From Corticium candelabrum (lineage: Eukaryota; Porifera; Homoscleromorpha; Homosclerophorida; Plakinidae), in assembly GCF_963422355.1 (NCBI RefSeq), contig NC_085092.1:284501-348500 (forward strand): a DNA stretch of 64,000 nt, in the 5' to 3' direction. This document shows positions 36,675 through 60,791 of the stretch, in pieces. How positions within the stretch are numbered: the first letter of the stretch is position 1; each line of letters begins with the position of its first letter. The translations under genes were made by a program, and so were the position numbers. The notes under the pieces were generated by a model that did no database searches, had not been told where the DNA came from, and saw nothing but the letters and a program-made list of their open reading frames with translations.

Positions 36675-38700
36675 CAGACTTGGACAAAATTATAGGGACA
36701 CCTGGCATTTTTGTGTATAGTCTAACGTTGGCACTGAATTTTTCTCTAGCAAAACCAAATGTTTTCGAATTTCTTTTTTCATGGATTGCGCCATTGTTAG
36801 TATGTAACATAGCTTGAGTTCAAGACTGCAGCTTTACTTACTACCTACTGCGCATCTAGTTTGCTTTGAAGGAAGACGGCCATTCCTACTTTTCTTGTCT
36901 TTGTACACGTTCATCGCTCTTAGATGCTCATTCTTGACATACAATCTAAGAATGCTCTGTAGTAGAGAGTGAAAGCAATTTTGTGGGTCCTCTTATCAAC
37001 ATTATGAAAAAAGGCGAATCATCTGTTTTTGCACATTGATTTCGCGCATGTCATCACAATTTGAATTGTTTTGCCATTTTAATCAATAAACAAACTTCAA
37101 CGTATTCAAAAATCATGCGACACTAATTAATTACAAAAAAATCCTGCTAAGACAAAAACTGAAAAAGTTATAGCAACAAAAGAACATTGACATGCCACTT
37201 CCGGTCCACGTTTTATGTAGCAAAATCTCAAACTGCTACCGCCAAAATGTCAGCTGCACTAAAACCGCTGCCCTTGAGACCGCCAAACTTAGGCAATAAG
37301 TTAGTCTGAACGTTCAGCTGCACGCAGTTGCAGAGTCTTGTTCCGTGCGATATTTCACGAGTTGCAGCGATGCCTCGAGGCAAACAGTTGAGTCCAAAAA
37401 CGCGAGGGAAAATTGAAGCCCTTCACTCAGTTGGCCATTCTGTGCGTCAGATCACAGCTTTTGTCCGCCGCTCCAGGAATTCGGTTGATCAGTGCCTGCA
37501 ACGGCTTTCCCATGGCAGCAGCGATTATGAAAAACGACCTGGACGTGGGAAGGCAACGACAATCTGGGAAGATCATCGACTGAAGAGAATGGCACTGCAG
37601 AACCGCAGAGCACCATCACGACTGCTCTCGTATCAGCTGGCTGATGAAACCAGCAAGCAGGTGTCAAGTAGAACAGTCCGTCGTCGTCTCAGTGAGACAG
37701 GAGTGAACGCTCGGAGGCCTAGAAAAAATCCACTGCTAACAGAAAACCATCGGCGTTTGCAACTGGGATGGGCAACCACTCACACACAATGGACTTTGGA
37801 TGACTGGAAATCTGTTCTTTTTACAGATGAGTCAAAAGTCAGCATAGGAAACGATGGTGCTCTGTACGTTTGGCGTCGCAAAGGTGAGGAATTTCTCCCT
37901 GAATGTTGTGATCGTACGGTCCAGCACGCAGCTAGTGTGATGGTGTGGGGATCGATGTGTTGGCATGGTTTGGGGTCTCTGGTGAAACTGGAAGGTCGTT
38001 TGGACAGCACGCCGTACCAACAGGTTCTGGAGGAGCACATGCTTACAGACGCAGCGGCACTGATAGGAGACGACTTTGTCTTCCAGCAGGACAACGCGCC
38101 AATCCACACGTCTCGGTCAACAAGACAATGGCTACGCCAGCATGACGTCACACTGTTGGACTGTCCGCCAAAATCGCCTGATGCGAATCCAATCGAGAAC
38201 TTGTGGCATGAACTCAAACTGCTGCCAACCGTCGCGAACCGAGAACTGCAGCTGAGCTCTGGAATGCTTTACAAGAGGCGTGGCAGCAGATTCCAGCCGC
38301 GCGTGTCCGGAACTTGGCAGAAAGTGTTTCGCGACGTTTGGACGCAATCAGGAGGGCGAGAGCGAGAGGCGGGAACACTCGGTACTGAGGAACTGGTGAA
38401 GGGCTTCAATGTTCCTTCGCGTTATTAAAACCGGCTTTTTTAAAAGCCACTAAACAAAATCAGAGAGAGCCTAACTTACGACGTTTACGCAGTCATGACG
38501 TCATACACTTTTAGGTCTCGTTTTCCGCAATGCGAAACGTAAAGAAAACAATTTAGGGTCTACAGTATTCTCAAGAAACCTAACAATCAACGCGGTAACT
38601 ATTAAGTTCTTAACAATATTAATAGTTGATAAATTGTGACCTAATTATTGTGTTACTACATACCCACAGAGGGGTGTCCCTATAATTTTGTCCAAGTCTG
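36675..38700 (+). mobile_element. Nearly intact Tc1 transposon
   Basis: A 2026-bp element with TIRs CAGACTTGGACAAAATTATA and TATAATTTTGTCCAAGTCTG. TA lies just before the left end and ATA just after the right, consistent with a slightly altered TA duplication. It holds one transposase gene on the plus strand. It closely resembles 25731-27705 but keeps both ends. Tc1/mariner elements move by cut-and-paste into TA sites. Confidence 0.92.
37370..38428 (+). pseudogene. Tc1 transposase with one late frameshift
   Basis: Starts at ATG 37370 (MPRGKQLS). Visible parts are the N-terminal helix-turn-helix, the GRGK box, and the DDE core VLFTDESK, FQQDNAPIHTS and SPDANPIENLWHE, with 34 residues between the second Asp and Glu (DD34E, the Tc1 hallmark). 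Next to the other copy, one A is missing at about 38215-38218, just after the catalytic Glu. The last part is therefore read in a wrong frame, and the conserved C-terminal helices are lost until the frame ends at 38428. Otherwise the reading frame is uninterrupted, which suggests recent activity. Confidence 0.9.
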
Positions 38701-39324
38701 ATAGACGTGAGTGCATGGCGCGCTCGTGCCCATTGCCTCTTCCTGAAGGTCAGCGTTGCTGTCTAACACGGTTACATAATACACGGTACCGAACGTCTTG
38801 GTTTGCGTTGCGATTGAAATTGTGTGGTGGCAACTACGATGCTTCCTACTAGTAGTCTAGCTAGGCTACTGTCGAAGACCTAGCTGTCTCTGCAAACTAA
38901 GTTATTCAATATTGCAACAAATAAAGCGGAACCTTACCAGATCCTCTCTCACCATCAACAGGAAGACGGGCGCAATGCCTCGGTCTTACGGTAAAACTTA
39001 CCTACTAGGTCAGTCATCGGACCATCAATTATTCAAACACTCAGGGCGTGGTCTGTATTCCACACTGGACAGTAACTGTTGTGTAACTAACCTTAGTTGA
39101 CTTGTTTAATGACTGCGGTATTGTACCTTTACGGTGTTTTAGAATTTTACCTAGACGTCTAGAATGATTTTGATATAAAACATGGCGAGAACCATTATCC
39201 GTAATTACTTTAATTAATCAATTAGTAAGCTTCAATTAAGACTACACCAAATACTGGCCCTAATAAAATAAATACCAACACATTACCTACATGTACAGTA
39301 GACATCTACAGATCTTCCACTCAC
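38701..39324. other. Spacer between Tc1 and the ATPase beta exons
   Basis: No exon of the Na,K-ATPase beta ectodomain and no other product was recognised on either strand. Confidence 0.5.
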
Positions 39325-39684
39325 CCATAACATGAATATGATTGAATTTGGGACCATCGCCCGGCCTGTCTGGTAGAGTGATGTGATGGACACTCAAGCA
39401 GACGGCGAACACTCCAGCAAGACACGAGTAGAACACAAAGTAGAACAAACCTAAATATTCTGAAACGTACGTAAAATCAGCACGTTACTTATTCTTCTCG
39501 TGAGACTCTTGTGTAGTATAGCATTACGCCATTCTCTTCTTGTTCGCTGATCCTTCAATGAAATGCACAGTTCACGCAGTAGACGGGGAATGGCACGAAT
39601 TCGGGTGGGAAGATTACTGAAAAATCCGTTGTTATTGTGACGGCCAGCATTCAAATTCAATAAAGAGTGAGCTGGAGTTGGCAT
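39325..39684 (-). CDS. ATP1B: Na+/K+-ATPase beta subunit, N-terminal exons only
   Basis: The exon 39325-39459 reads YLGLFYFVFYSCLAGVFAVCLSVHHITL followed by DRPGDGPKF. This is the single membrane segment and juxtamembrane stretch of Na,K-ATPase beta subunits (FYxxFYxCLAGxF). It is preceded by an exon with a basic cytoplasmic tail ending REWRNAIL; a possible ATG is at 39684. The two join in phase if the donor is at 39488, which leaves a 29-bp intron, or at 39506, leaving 47 bp. The glycosylated, disulfide-bonded ectodomain should follow at lower coordinates, but I found none down to 30.5 kb. Remaining exons may lie past very long introns, or the gene may be broken. Confidence 0.65.
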
Positions 39685-39924
39685 TTCAATTAAGCGCCAC
39701 CCATTCACTGACAGCCAGCTAACTGCGCATGTACGCAAATTATTTCAGTATTCACTTTGCGTGCAGCTACGTACATACAAGACAGTAGAGGAATAAAATA
39801 TTGTCTAAGACCATGACTACAATTGCGCGTCAAAAAAGATACAAAAAAAGTTTTTGCATGTCAACTTTGCCTTTCCATTCATGAAAGCAACCCTAGAACC
39901 TATTAGATGTTCGACCACTGATGA

Positions 39925-50749
<10,825 letters not shown>

Positions 50750-50805
50750 ACTTCATAACATGCTTATAAAATGAGAAAATCTAAATGATGGCTTATTAGG
50801 TCCAG

Positions 50806-52761
50806 CTAGACTTTATCTGTAACAAGTCTTCGTTTCCCTTTGCACTTCTGTTCAGGTAGTGTGGCATCTCTGCTGTCCTTTTTCGTCGACTTTTTGCCAG
50901 TTGATGCCTCACCCTGTACTTCACCCGATTCCTTATCTGGTAAATTCATTTTTTGCAGCTCTATCGAACATAAAGAAGCACTGACGTTCAACAGGGTATT
51001 TATTCCACTTATGCAATAGCACCCACTCTGCATACATGGCAACATGATTTAGTAATGTCTGTGTACTTACTATCTGTTTACCATTCTGTCTTTTCGTCAA
51101 CATCTATAAGTACATGTACTTGGCATCACAGAAACGATACATAACACATGCTGGTCAAAGGAGTACTTACTTATTGTACAAGTACAAGAGCAAGTCATTG
51201 GGGTTTTCATGTGTTTGTCTGAGACAGTGTATTAGAAATGGCTTTTGTGGTTAACCTAAGTTCACTGGATGTTCCATGGCACCATTGTAAGGCCCAACTC
51301 CTCACCCATGCATGCATCCTTTGTTGTTCACAGACAGTACATGTACATCTTCAAATTTGCCTTGGAGAGAATTAGGAAATGGCAAATGAACAAGACTGTG
51401 AAAGCAATCATGTCTAGATACGTAGTGTTTACAGTTTCAAAGTGCTGTATACACTGCTGGTATGTAAAACCAGAATTGGTTTCCATAATTATCAAACTTT
51501 TCACTGTCTATTAGTTGGCTGCATACATGCTGCAGCAAACATGCAGGAAGTTGCTACAATTGGGCTCTTCACTATAGCAATAAACTAGAAACGTTGATTA
51601 CATCATACATGTACACTAAATTAAAGAACAACACGAACTCTACTGTGCAGACTACACGTTCCACTCTTACCTTCTACTTTTATCTTCAGCAACTGAGCAG
51701 CAATAAATGGCCCACAGCTACTGTCCAGTGGTGCATATGAAGCCATTACACAGTCGGTATCTCGAAGTTGTTCCCTTGTTGTATGATGACAAATGGTGAA
51801 CATGCGAGCTGAACTGTATTTGGCATCACCATGTACTACAAAATTGTCAAATATGATATCCACCAATTTCGGAATAGAATCAGCTTCACAATCGGCGTCA
51901 CTGCTAATTGCTGCTTTCTTGTCTTGAAGGAATGCAGGGCTAAAAATCCACACAAAGCAGATTGATTCTCTGATATACTTCCTTATCTTGTCTGGCACAG
52001 GGCTGCTATCCCAGTCAGGATCAGTTGAACATTGCAAACTAAATGTATCAACAGTTCGAATTTTTAATTTTAATTTCTCGGCCTCCTCTATAAACGGTGA
52101 TGTGAAGTCGTTGCTGTCTTTCTTCGCATATGCCACAAACACAGTCCCTGCACAGACATATAGGGCTTGATTAGCAGCCACAAAAACAGCAGATGATGCA
52201 AGTAAAGCTATGATTAATATAGTAAAACTGTCAGTTGTAATTTCCGTTTATAAAAAAGGGAATGTATACCGTTCCCATGCATGCATTAATTAAGCAGTTG
52301 AACTTCTGCTCTAGCAAGAAGTCAACGCAATGAACTCTTACCACGTACTAAACTAGAGAATACAAGTGATCAAGATATAGAAATAAGCCACACTCATGCA
52401 GCTAGGCAGCAGCAGTACATGTACAGTACAGTACAATCTAACTGCATCACGATCATCAGAACAATCCAGATTTACACATCCAAACATGCATGTAACTAAA
52501 ATTTTAGTTAATTAATTAATTTTTGTAGAGTCACAATTCCATGCAGCGTCTTGTCGTTGTGTACACTTTCTTTCCTCATTACAGAAACCATTTTTCACTC
52601 GATAAGACCCCGAGTATAATGTCTCTACCTACCCAATCATGCAGTAACACTTCGAACAAACTAATGTCACTATGCTAACGGGAATCATGTACGCGAATTA
52701 CGGCCAGTGGTTAAACATTCGGCTACAAATCCTGATAGTTACCTGCACAACTTCCAGACAT
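50806..52761 (-). CDS. Small SEFIR/TIR-like signalling protein
   Basis: Three minus-strand exons keep phase: 52761-52743 (ATG TCT GGA...), 52147-51671 and 50960-50806, giving 216 residues. The central 150 residues start TVFVAYAKKDSNDF, like box 1 of TIR/SEFIR domains. They continue with PDKIRKYIRESICFVWIFSP and AFLQD, an acidic stretch, then KLVDIIFDNFVVHG and SARMFTICH. The order and spacing resemble the SEFIR domain of Act1/TRAF3IP2 (xVFITYS ... ISPKYKQD ... IEFI ... FIPVLF), an IL-17 receptor adaptor. This is my recall-based alignment and it is weak at sequence level. A lysine-rich, likely disordered tail follows (STGKKSTKKD). There is no signal peptide or membrane segment, so it is probably cytosolic. 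It lies 311 bp downstream of the DLG5-like gene and ends 56 bp from the eIF2-alpha stop. Confidence 0.55.
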
Positions 52762-53072
52762 CCTCGTTCAGATACCTAGGGCTACCTTATATAGCGGAAT
52801 TGCCTCGAAGTACATACACTAGAGAGTGCTCTCGCTACTAGCCTCGCGTAGCCATACCTCATTTTAACCCTCAAATTTAGAGGTGTAGCAAACAAATGCT
52901 ATTCTCTCAACTGAATGCACATCAAGCCTATTTTGTTATCAACTCAACAGGAGTATTAACTGGATTAATTAACAGCCTACAATGTGACTAAGGGCAGAAG
53001 AAATAGATTCAAGTCTCATGCTGTCCATACAAATCTTCATCATCTAACACGACTAGTGACTGTTTGCTAACA

Positions 53073-56000
53073 CTATAATTTAATTAATGATGCAGCAAAG
53101 ACTACCATTGAATCTGCACAGGTAAGTGGTCTTGTGTTGTTGCTAAAATTTCTGCAACTCACATAATTATAAAATAAAGAGTTTGGTGAGCATCTGCATA
53201 ATAACGTTCAGCACAATCCATAGCATATTCAAACTCAAACAGTATTACTTGTACAAATATAAACAATAATGCAGTGAGTCTACTGATAATGAGATCATGA
53301 GTATACCCATAATTTAATCCATTTACACAACTCGGAAATCAATTTGTTCATACATCTTCTGACCTGAATAAGCTGACATTAACATACTAACAGCCTGAAC
53401 ATCAAGAGATCTTACCTTGCCAGTTCTCAAGTGACCTAAACAGACAGAGCAAGATAGATAGCTTCAAACTCTCCACAACACCAAAAAACAAGAAACCTTT
53501 TCAAATTTGGGATCACTTTAGGCTGTCTATCACTACTATCGACTGACAAATTCAGAGCAAGCCAACAGTTGGGAGGATGGTTTACAACAGTATCGACAAC
53601 ATGAAGAATGTGCCCTTCATTGAAATCCATTTCTGCTGGATGGCATGCCTTGTAAGAAGTGAGACACCTGCATATGAACATACACAATACAAGACAAACT
53701 ACATATACGCATACTGATCACTACACCTCAAGTACAAAGAATCACAGTAGTGAGGAAGTTGAAGAAACTCTGGAAGTATAAAAAAGGAGATTATAGCAAC
53801 ATGATCAATGCAAACATGTTTGGGCAATTCACTTTGTAGATTTTGCTGCACAACTAGTCTAGCTCTAGTACCAACACTACGTAAAAGCACAGCTGCTGCT
53901 TCCCTCGTCAACCCATCCAGACTCTGATCCCCAACCTATAGACAATGATTCATTCAGGGATCAGCAAAACCCCAACTAGTAGTACACTACTGCTTATCCA
54001 CAAGCAATACAATTACTTGTAAAATTTCATCTCCTGCTTGAACTCCACCGCTTCCTGCTTCATATCCCGGTCTCAACTCTGACACAAAGATGCCTGTCTT
54101 GTTTCCACCTTGAATCATAAATCCCAATGTTCCATCACGCTTCTCAACGACAACATCCCTTTTCCAACAAACTGTTCTGCACACAGCGAACACACAATAA
54201 ACAATTACAACGTTATATTGTTCATCACAAATTTATCTTACTTTGAATTGACACTCATTGTCGCCCCAGAGGAAATTGTTCTAAGATATTGCCTATTCTG
54301 TGCCAATTGCACACGTCCAAATCCACCAGATGGAATGGTATTACCAACACTATCTCCCACAGAACACTCAGATGAATACAAACCTAAACCATCATTAACA
54401 GTAGCAGCACGTTTAAGCAGAGAGTTTGGAGCCGGCCAATGCTTCAATTGCCCTTCATATGATTTTGGTACACTCCAACTAAAGTATTTCCTCCCAGAAT
54501 CAAGTTGTCTTGATCGTGCCAGTCTGCACCCATCTAACAATGACTTTGAATCAGTATACACACATGGAACAGAATCATCTGTCCAGTCCCTCTTCACCTC
54601 TCCGTGATTTTGACTTTCAGTACTTTCCTTAGAAATATCATTTAAAACTTTCCTACTATTCAATTTAAATCGCCGTAATTCATTTTGCAACTCTGTTGAT
54701 ATTCTAGTTTTTGTGCTTTTGTGATGTGTCCCTGCATTGCGTGCTGTACTACTGCACACATTCTTCACTGATTTCACATCCTGAGGTGATGTATGCACTT
54801 CACAGCAATGCAGCTCAAATTCAGACAAACCAACTTCAGAGTCCCCAGATAAACTGGAGACTTGTGTTGCTTTCTGTTCTCCTCCACTATGTGATGGAGA
54901 CATCGCAGATAAAGGAACAGACCGAGACAAAACAGCACTTTTACTTATGTGCTCATTCTGACTGCTCCATTGACCAATAGAAGCTGTAAAGGATGAAAGG
55001 TCCAAATCAGCTATGTTTCTCTTCTTAACTATTGCCCAGTCAGACGACAGTTTTGTCATGATCAGCTGCAACTCATTAGCTAGAAAGCCAATGTCTCGAG
55101 TCAATTGCACTGGAACTTTCCAGTGGTTTTGAACAGATAACGAGCATGCAGATTTGTGAGAATTCAGCAACTGCTGAAAAGTGAATGCAGTAACATTTTT
55201 GGTACTTATTCCATTGACCTAGAAAGCAACGATTGCAAGCTTCGTGCACAATTCATATTATCACATTGGATCTCACCTCTAACACAACATCCCCTAAAGA
55301 AAGATCACTATTTATTGCTTCATGCTTCAACCCAGTCACTATGGGAAGCGTCTGCCATTCAATAGCTGACATAACACCTGTTAAAACGATGCTAGCTTGC
55401 ACAAGCAACCATTGACCAATATGTTAGAACAACTAGCCTGAATCTTCAGAAATGGTGACAATCCACTTATCCCACGTTTTCCCATTACACTGACACAACA
55501 AACTACAATGTATACAAATTCACAAGTAATACAATACAAAGATCACTATTACATCTACAGACTTCTTTAAACAGGCCACTGCATCTTGCTTCATTGTAGG
55601 TAGAGACTGAGTACCCCTAGACAGACGACACACAATGAACATCTGCAAATGCCATAACAAAAGCCCAACAACTTTAGATGAGATGATTTCTTTCCTTCTT
55701 CAATATGCTCAGCACATTGACATTGGCGTGAACTTTCTTCACACATCCCTCCAAGAGAAGTACATGCATGTTCCTAGTACATCAACATTCCTCATCCTTC
55801 AAAAAAATTTTGCCCACATATCTATATTTATAGGCATGGCCGACAAGACAGTACACAATAGGACCAAGTTAATTCGTGTCCACAATAAACCAACACTCAT
55901 TACAATTTGATCTTACTCCAACCAGACTAATTAATGCACCAATATGCAGTTAATTAATCTACAATACTTTAAAAGATATCTGTACACCATTATGTCATGT

Positions 56001-59000
56001 GATTGATTGTTGTAAAAGCAGATGGCAACAAAACAAAATTACAGTATTTTACATAGAAAGAGAAGAGTACTAAAGTAGTTAAAGGTGTCCACTTACGAAT
56101 TCACGCACCTACAGACACACCCATGCAAACTTAAAATTGTGCCTTTTATCTACACATTTACCATTTACCAGGTTGAGATAGCTTGCTGTTGAACGAGACA
56201 AAATGATTTCTCGATATTTTCCTTGTTGCACGTGACCCAAAAATGGGTCTGGAAGTTCAAGGCTAGTAGTTATCATGTAAAGGTAGATGTGCGATCTATG
56301 TTGTCGACTTCGTCTGGCACCTCTCCATGACTACTCCACGCTCCGACTTTCGGATACCATCATGATAGTACAATAATGCTCTGATTTCCACCCATTTCCG
56401 GGTCGCATGCAATAAGAAAACGATTGAGAAAACGCTTTGTCGTCCAACAGCATGCTATCTCATGATGGTAAATAGTAAATGTGTATATGAAGAACCTAAC
56501 ATACTTGTTGTTAGCTTTCTCAAAATGTCAAGTATGCGAAGCAAAACTGACACGGCAGACAAGAACGCGATTCACCTTTTTTTTCTTTATACTAGGAATA
56601 AAGACTGTATGTCATAGAACGTGGTGCACCCTAAGATGATGTTCGCTTCTTCTGCTTCGTTATGACACAACTGCCACGATTTCAAGTTTACATGGGTGTG
56701 TCTGCATGTGCGAGGTGAATCGTGAGCGGGCACGTTTAAGCAACATATAGAAGGTTAAAACTGTCTGTCTATTGTCAAATTTGCTTAAGAAAAGAGAAGC
56801 AAGAGACAGTAAGCATCTTCAGTACTAAACAGTACAAAAAGAATGCATAAGCAAGTAATAATCAAGCTTTCCATCACTCCTTGGATTCAACTAATCTGAA
56901 TTGATATATGAAAATTAATACCACCTTCCAAAGTAGACTAGCCTGGTTGCAATCATATTCATGGATCCTCTAAGAGCAGATTAGCTAGCAGTAGATGCAA
57001 CAACTGCAGTCAGATCTCAATTAGATGTGAAAGTGCTCAACTTTTCAATCCTTGCTGTTAATTCCATCAACACTGAACAATACCGTATTTGCCCGTAATA
57101 ACGCCCTGGTGTATAGAAAAGAAATGCTTTTTTTCCTGGGCGTATACTAGGGCATGGGCGTTATTTTGGTCCCAGGCGTATACATGGTCACAAAATGCTG
57201 TCGTTTGGCCAGTCATCATCTAAATACTTGAAGACAGAAATACCACAAATGCTTGCAATTATCCATTTGCAAGATCAAAGGTACTGGTATCCCTATCGCA
57301 TCAGCATACATGCAGAAACTAAACACTATACATACATGGTCAGCCTGAAGCCCGTCAAGAGCATCAGGATCAGTAACTGCAACAAAGACGTAAGTCTAGT
57401 GGTAAGCACTTTAACTCAACACTGACACCAGCTCATCAAATGCACACAGACGGAGACAAATGTTCTGCGGACCCCATTTTGTTTTGTCTGCGCATGCGTA
57501 TCCTGGGCTATACTCGAGCAAGGGCGTATAGTTGGGCATGGGTGTTTTTCGGGCTGAAAGTTCTGACCTGTTGCACATGGGCGTATATACGAGCATGGGC
57601 GTTATTATGAGCGAATACGGTATGCCTTTACCTATACTAAACAGTTCATGTAGCTGGTCACAAAGACCACTTGTCACCCATGCACAGAGCAAATTGACTC
57701 CAGGAGTCCCCCCTCCAAAGCAACTGATCCACAGTAAGCTTGGTGTAGTGCAAGATATACACTTTCTTTCACTTGGTTCATGGCTGGACTTATAACTCTT
57801 TGACTAAGAAATCTATTGAACTGATATCAGATGACAGAGCAGAGCAAATGGGCAGCCACATCAGCATGATCATCTCACTAGCAACCACCATATCCTGTAT
57901 CAGTCTGCTAGGGTTAGGCAGCTCAATACTTAACTTAAATGCAACTAAAATCTAATGCATATCAAACAAACAGTACACTTCAACTAACTTGCAGTAAATA
58001 TTTTGACTATTTACAACAACACTGACATCACCTTCATAAGCCATCTGTTTGCCACAGCAATTAGCTCTTCAAATTTCTGGCACAACATCCGCCAGTTGTT
58101 AGGCGACTGTCCAGACTCACAAGACGTGTCTTCTATACAAGACTTTAGCACATCCAGTTTCTTGACAGCATCTATCTGTTTGTTAATTGCTTGGTCTCTT
58201 GCAATACGCAGCTCTGCACAAACATTTTGAGCTTCAACACACTGCCTCAGAGTCTTCTGATGAGCTTCCAATGCCCAGTCCCGTTTCTCTTGAGACTCCC
58301 TCATTTCTTGTTGTGCACACTATACACAAAGCGATAACTTAATTAAGACTGCAGTCCACATCAAACACAATACAAAAATACCGTGCCTATACCTACTCTC
58401 AATTATTTCTAAATTCACATTCTCAATGTTTGTGACTACTGAATTAAATACATTAGAGATGACAATATATGTTTGTAAACATAAGCACCACCATCAAACA
58501 ACCACTATGTGTTCTGCAGAAAAGTATTCAGTGTGGAAAATAATGGTAGGACATAGGACAATGTCCCATAAAATATGTTGTTTGTCCGACCAAACACTGC
58601 ACCAGTGTTGGGACATGTTTGAACAAACATTCACCCATACACATATATGATAGTGTAACCTTGTCTCTTAGCACGTGATGGCCTTTCCAATAGTGTAACT
58701 GGTAATTCATGAACTTAGGTGCCTCCTAGCATGCTTTATCCAGAGAAAACTTCAACTGCCTTTAATACCATTTCTCCCTTGGAAGTTGGTTATCAAATAT
58801 TATGTGCAAAATGGTTGCAGTAGGGGAGGCACTTAATTAGACATGTAACACCATACAAGAAGTCCTACCAAGTCTCAGTCTGTCTGAGCCAAAATAATTC
58901 CCTATTTTCCACACTGGTAATATTTTCAATGAAAGCATACACCAGAGAGTGCTGTGCACAATCAACTGGGCATTCAATGTTCAGTAGGACAAACACTCGA

Positions 59001-60750
59001 AGCAGCTAAAATACTGTATACTTCTATAGTACTGCAGTGTTCTCGCCAGTACCGTTAGTACCGTCAAAATGACGGTTGGGAGAGGGAAGGGACGTTTGGA
59101 GTGGGGAAAACAGCATTTATTGATGGTTGACAGAATCAGAAAACCTTAGCATGCATAGTGTGGGATCAGGGATCTAAAGACATTAATGGTCTTGATGGTC
59201 CCAAAGTTGCTACAGAACAATACATATTCTCATGTCAGACATCTGGTAATCTTCGGGAGTGCATGGTCTCCTTGTCCCTGTTTAAGGTGAATTCCTGTTG
59301 ACCTTTCACACAAGAAACACTAATGAGTGACTGTGGTTGCAGCAGGTGTTTTACTAATTACTGTTTATCTTCAATCTCATGTTTTATACTCTCTTTTAGG
59401 TCAGCTCATACTTCCAGTTCCAAGTCAACTTGTCATTGTAATAATCTACTGTATTATCTGTCTGTCTGTCTGTGTTATGTTGCATTTGACTCTACTACAA
59501 CTAGAGAACAGATAAAGTAATTTTATGATGTCATTACCAAATATATCAACATCAAACAGTTGATGACGTCATATTGACGGTTGGCAAAAAATCCTGGCTA
59601 GAACACTGGTACTACTGTGCATATGCACCGAGAAATCACCCATAACTCAAGAACAAAGTCTTGCAAATACATGAGCCAAAATCCACGATCACTGACTTCT
59701 TACATGTAGATCTTACAGTCCGCATCAAAACTATTGACACATTTCTGGTTTAGTTGTACTATTTTTGGAAAGTCTTCTTGTTTTGTAATAAGAAACGAGC
59801 GTCAAATTTTTCTCAAACAGCTGAAAAGCAGTCACAAAAGCAATTCCATAGTCTGCGCATCCGCTTAGAGAACTTTTCCGTCGTCAAATGAGTCGTGAAA
59901 GACAACACCACGATATTCTGTTACTATACTGCTCTGGTACCAAGAAGCCATCTATGATCTCCCATCTTTTACATGTTTCTCGCTCTAATGTTTACTGAAC
60001 TCTCAAAAGATTTAACGTTGGAGAACGTAGAGCTTCCCGTGGAAGACCAAAAAACTAGCTGAAAACCATCGATCAGCCTAGTGAACATGACGCACACAAG
60101 GAACAACGAAATAAGCAAACAACTTGCCCGTCAGCTAGCAGCGCAGGAAGAACTTGTTGTCAGTTCTTCCAACAACAAAAGAGAACTTCATGACACAGGC
60201 TATCGCTACACTATGCCTAAGAAAATTTCGCTAGTGAAGCTAAAAAACGAGATTCTGGGTGCGTCACGGTCTTGATTGGCCCGCTAACTCACCAGATCTT
60301 GCACCAATAGAAAACCTTTGAGCGTTCATCAAGAGGCGTGTTGAGCTTCATATGCCTCAAAACGTTCATGAACTTGAAGACGCAATCCAGGCGGAGTGGC
60401 AGTTGCTCACGCTTTATGATCTGTTGCCCTACATCAAACACACGTGTAGCCGAATGCGCCTTTGTGTAGCTAGCGGGGGAGGGGGGATACTATCAAAAAA
60501 TGAAAGGAGGACACAAGCTACTGATGCGCACTGGTGTGTTTCCAAAAGTCTAACGCACCTAAGAGCATATACAATAGTTCTTTTTTATCTAGAAAATGTA
60601 CATCACGTGAAAACGGATGCTTTTCTGCTCATGCTACCCATGGCCACGCCTCCAAGCGTAAATGTGTCAATAGTTTTGACATGGACTGTATGTTGTTAAA
60701 ATTTACTGTGCAAGTAAATACAGCAATCACACATAATCACACGCGCGCGT

Positions 60751-60791
<41 letters not shown>

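Noticed and set aside
53100..53125. Perfect plus-strand CAG|GTAAGT donor at about 53119
   Set aside because: It overlaps the minus-strand acceptor of the last DLG5-like exon, and no plus-strand exon is associated, so it is treated as chance. It does lower confidence in that last exon.
57411..57692. Minus-strand 93-codon frame, partly considered as a missing DLG5-like exon
   Set aside because: Most of it is the interior of the 57083-57620 MITE. The remaining bit lacks phase-compatible splice sites.
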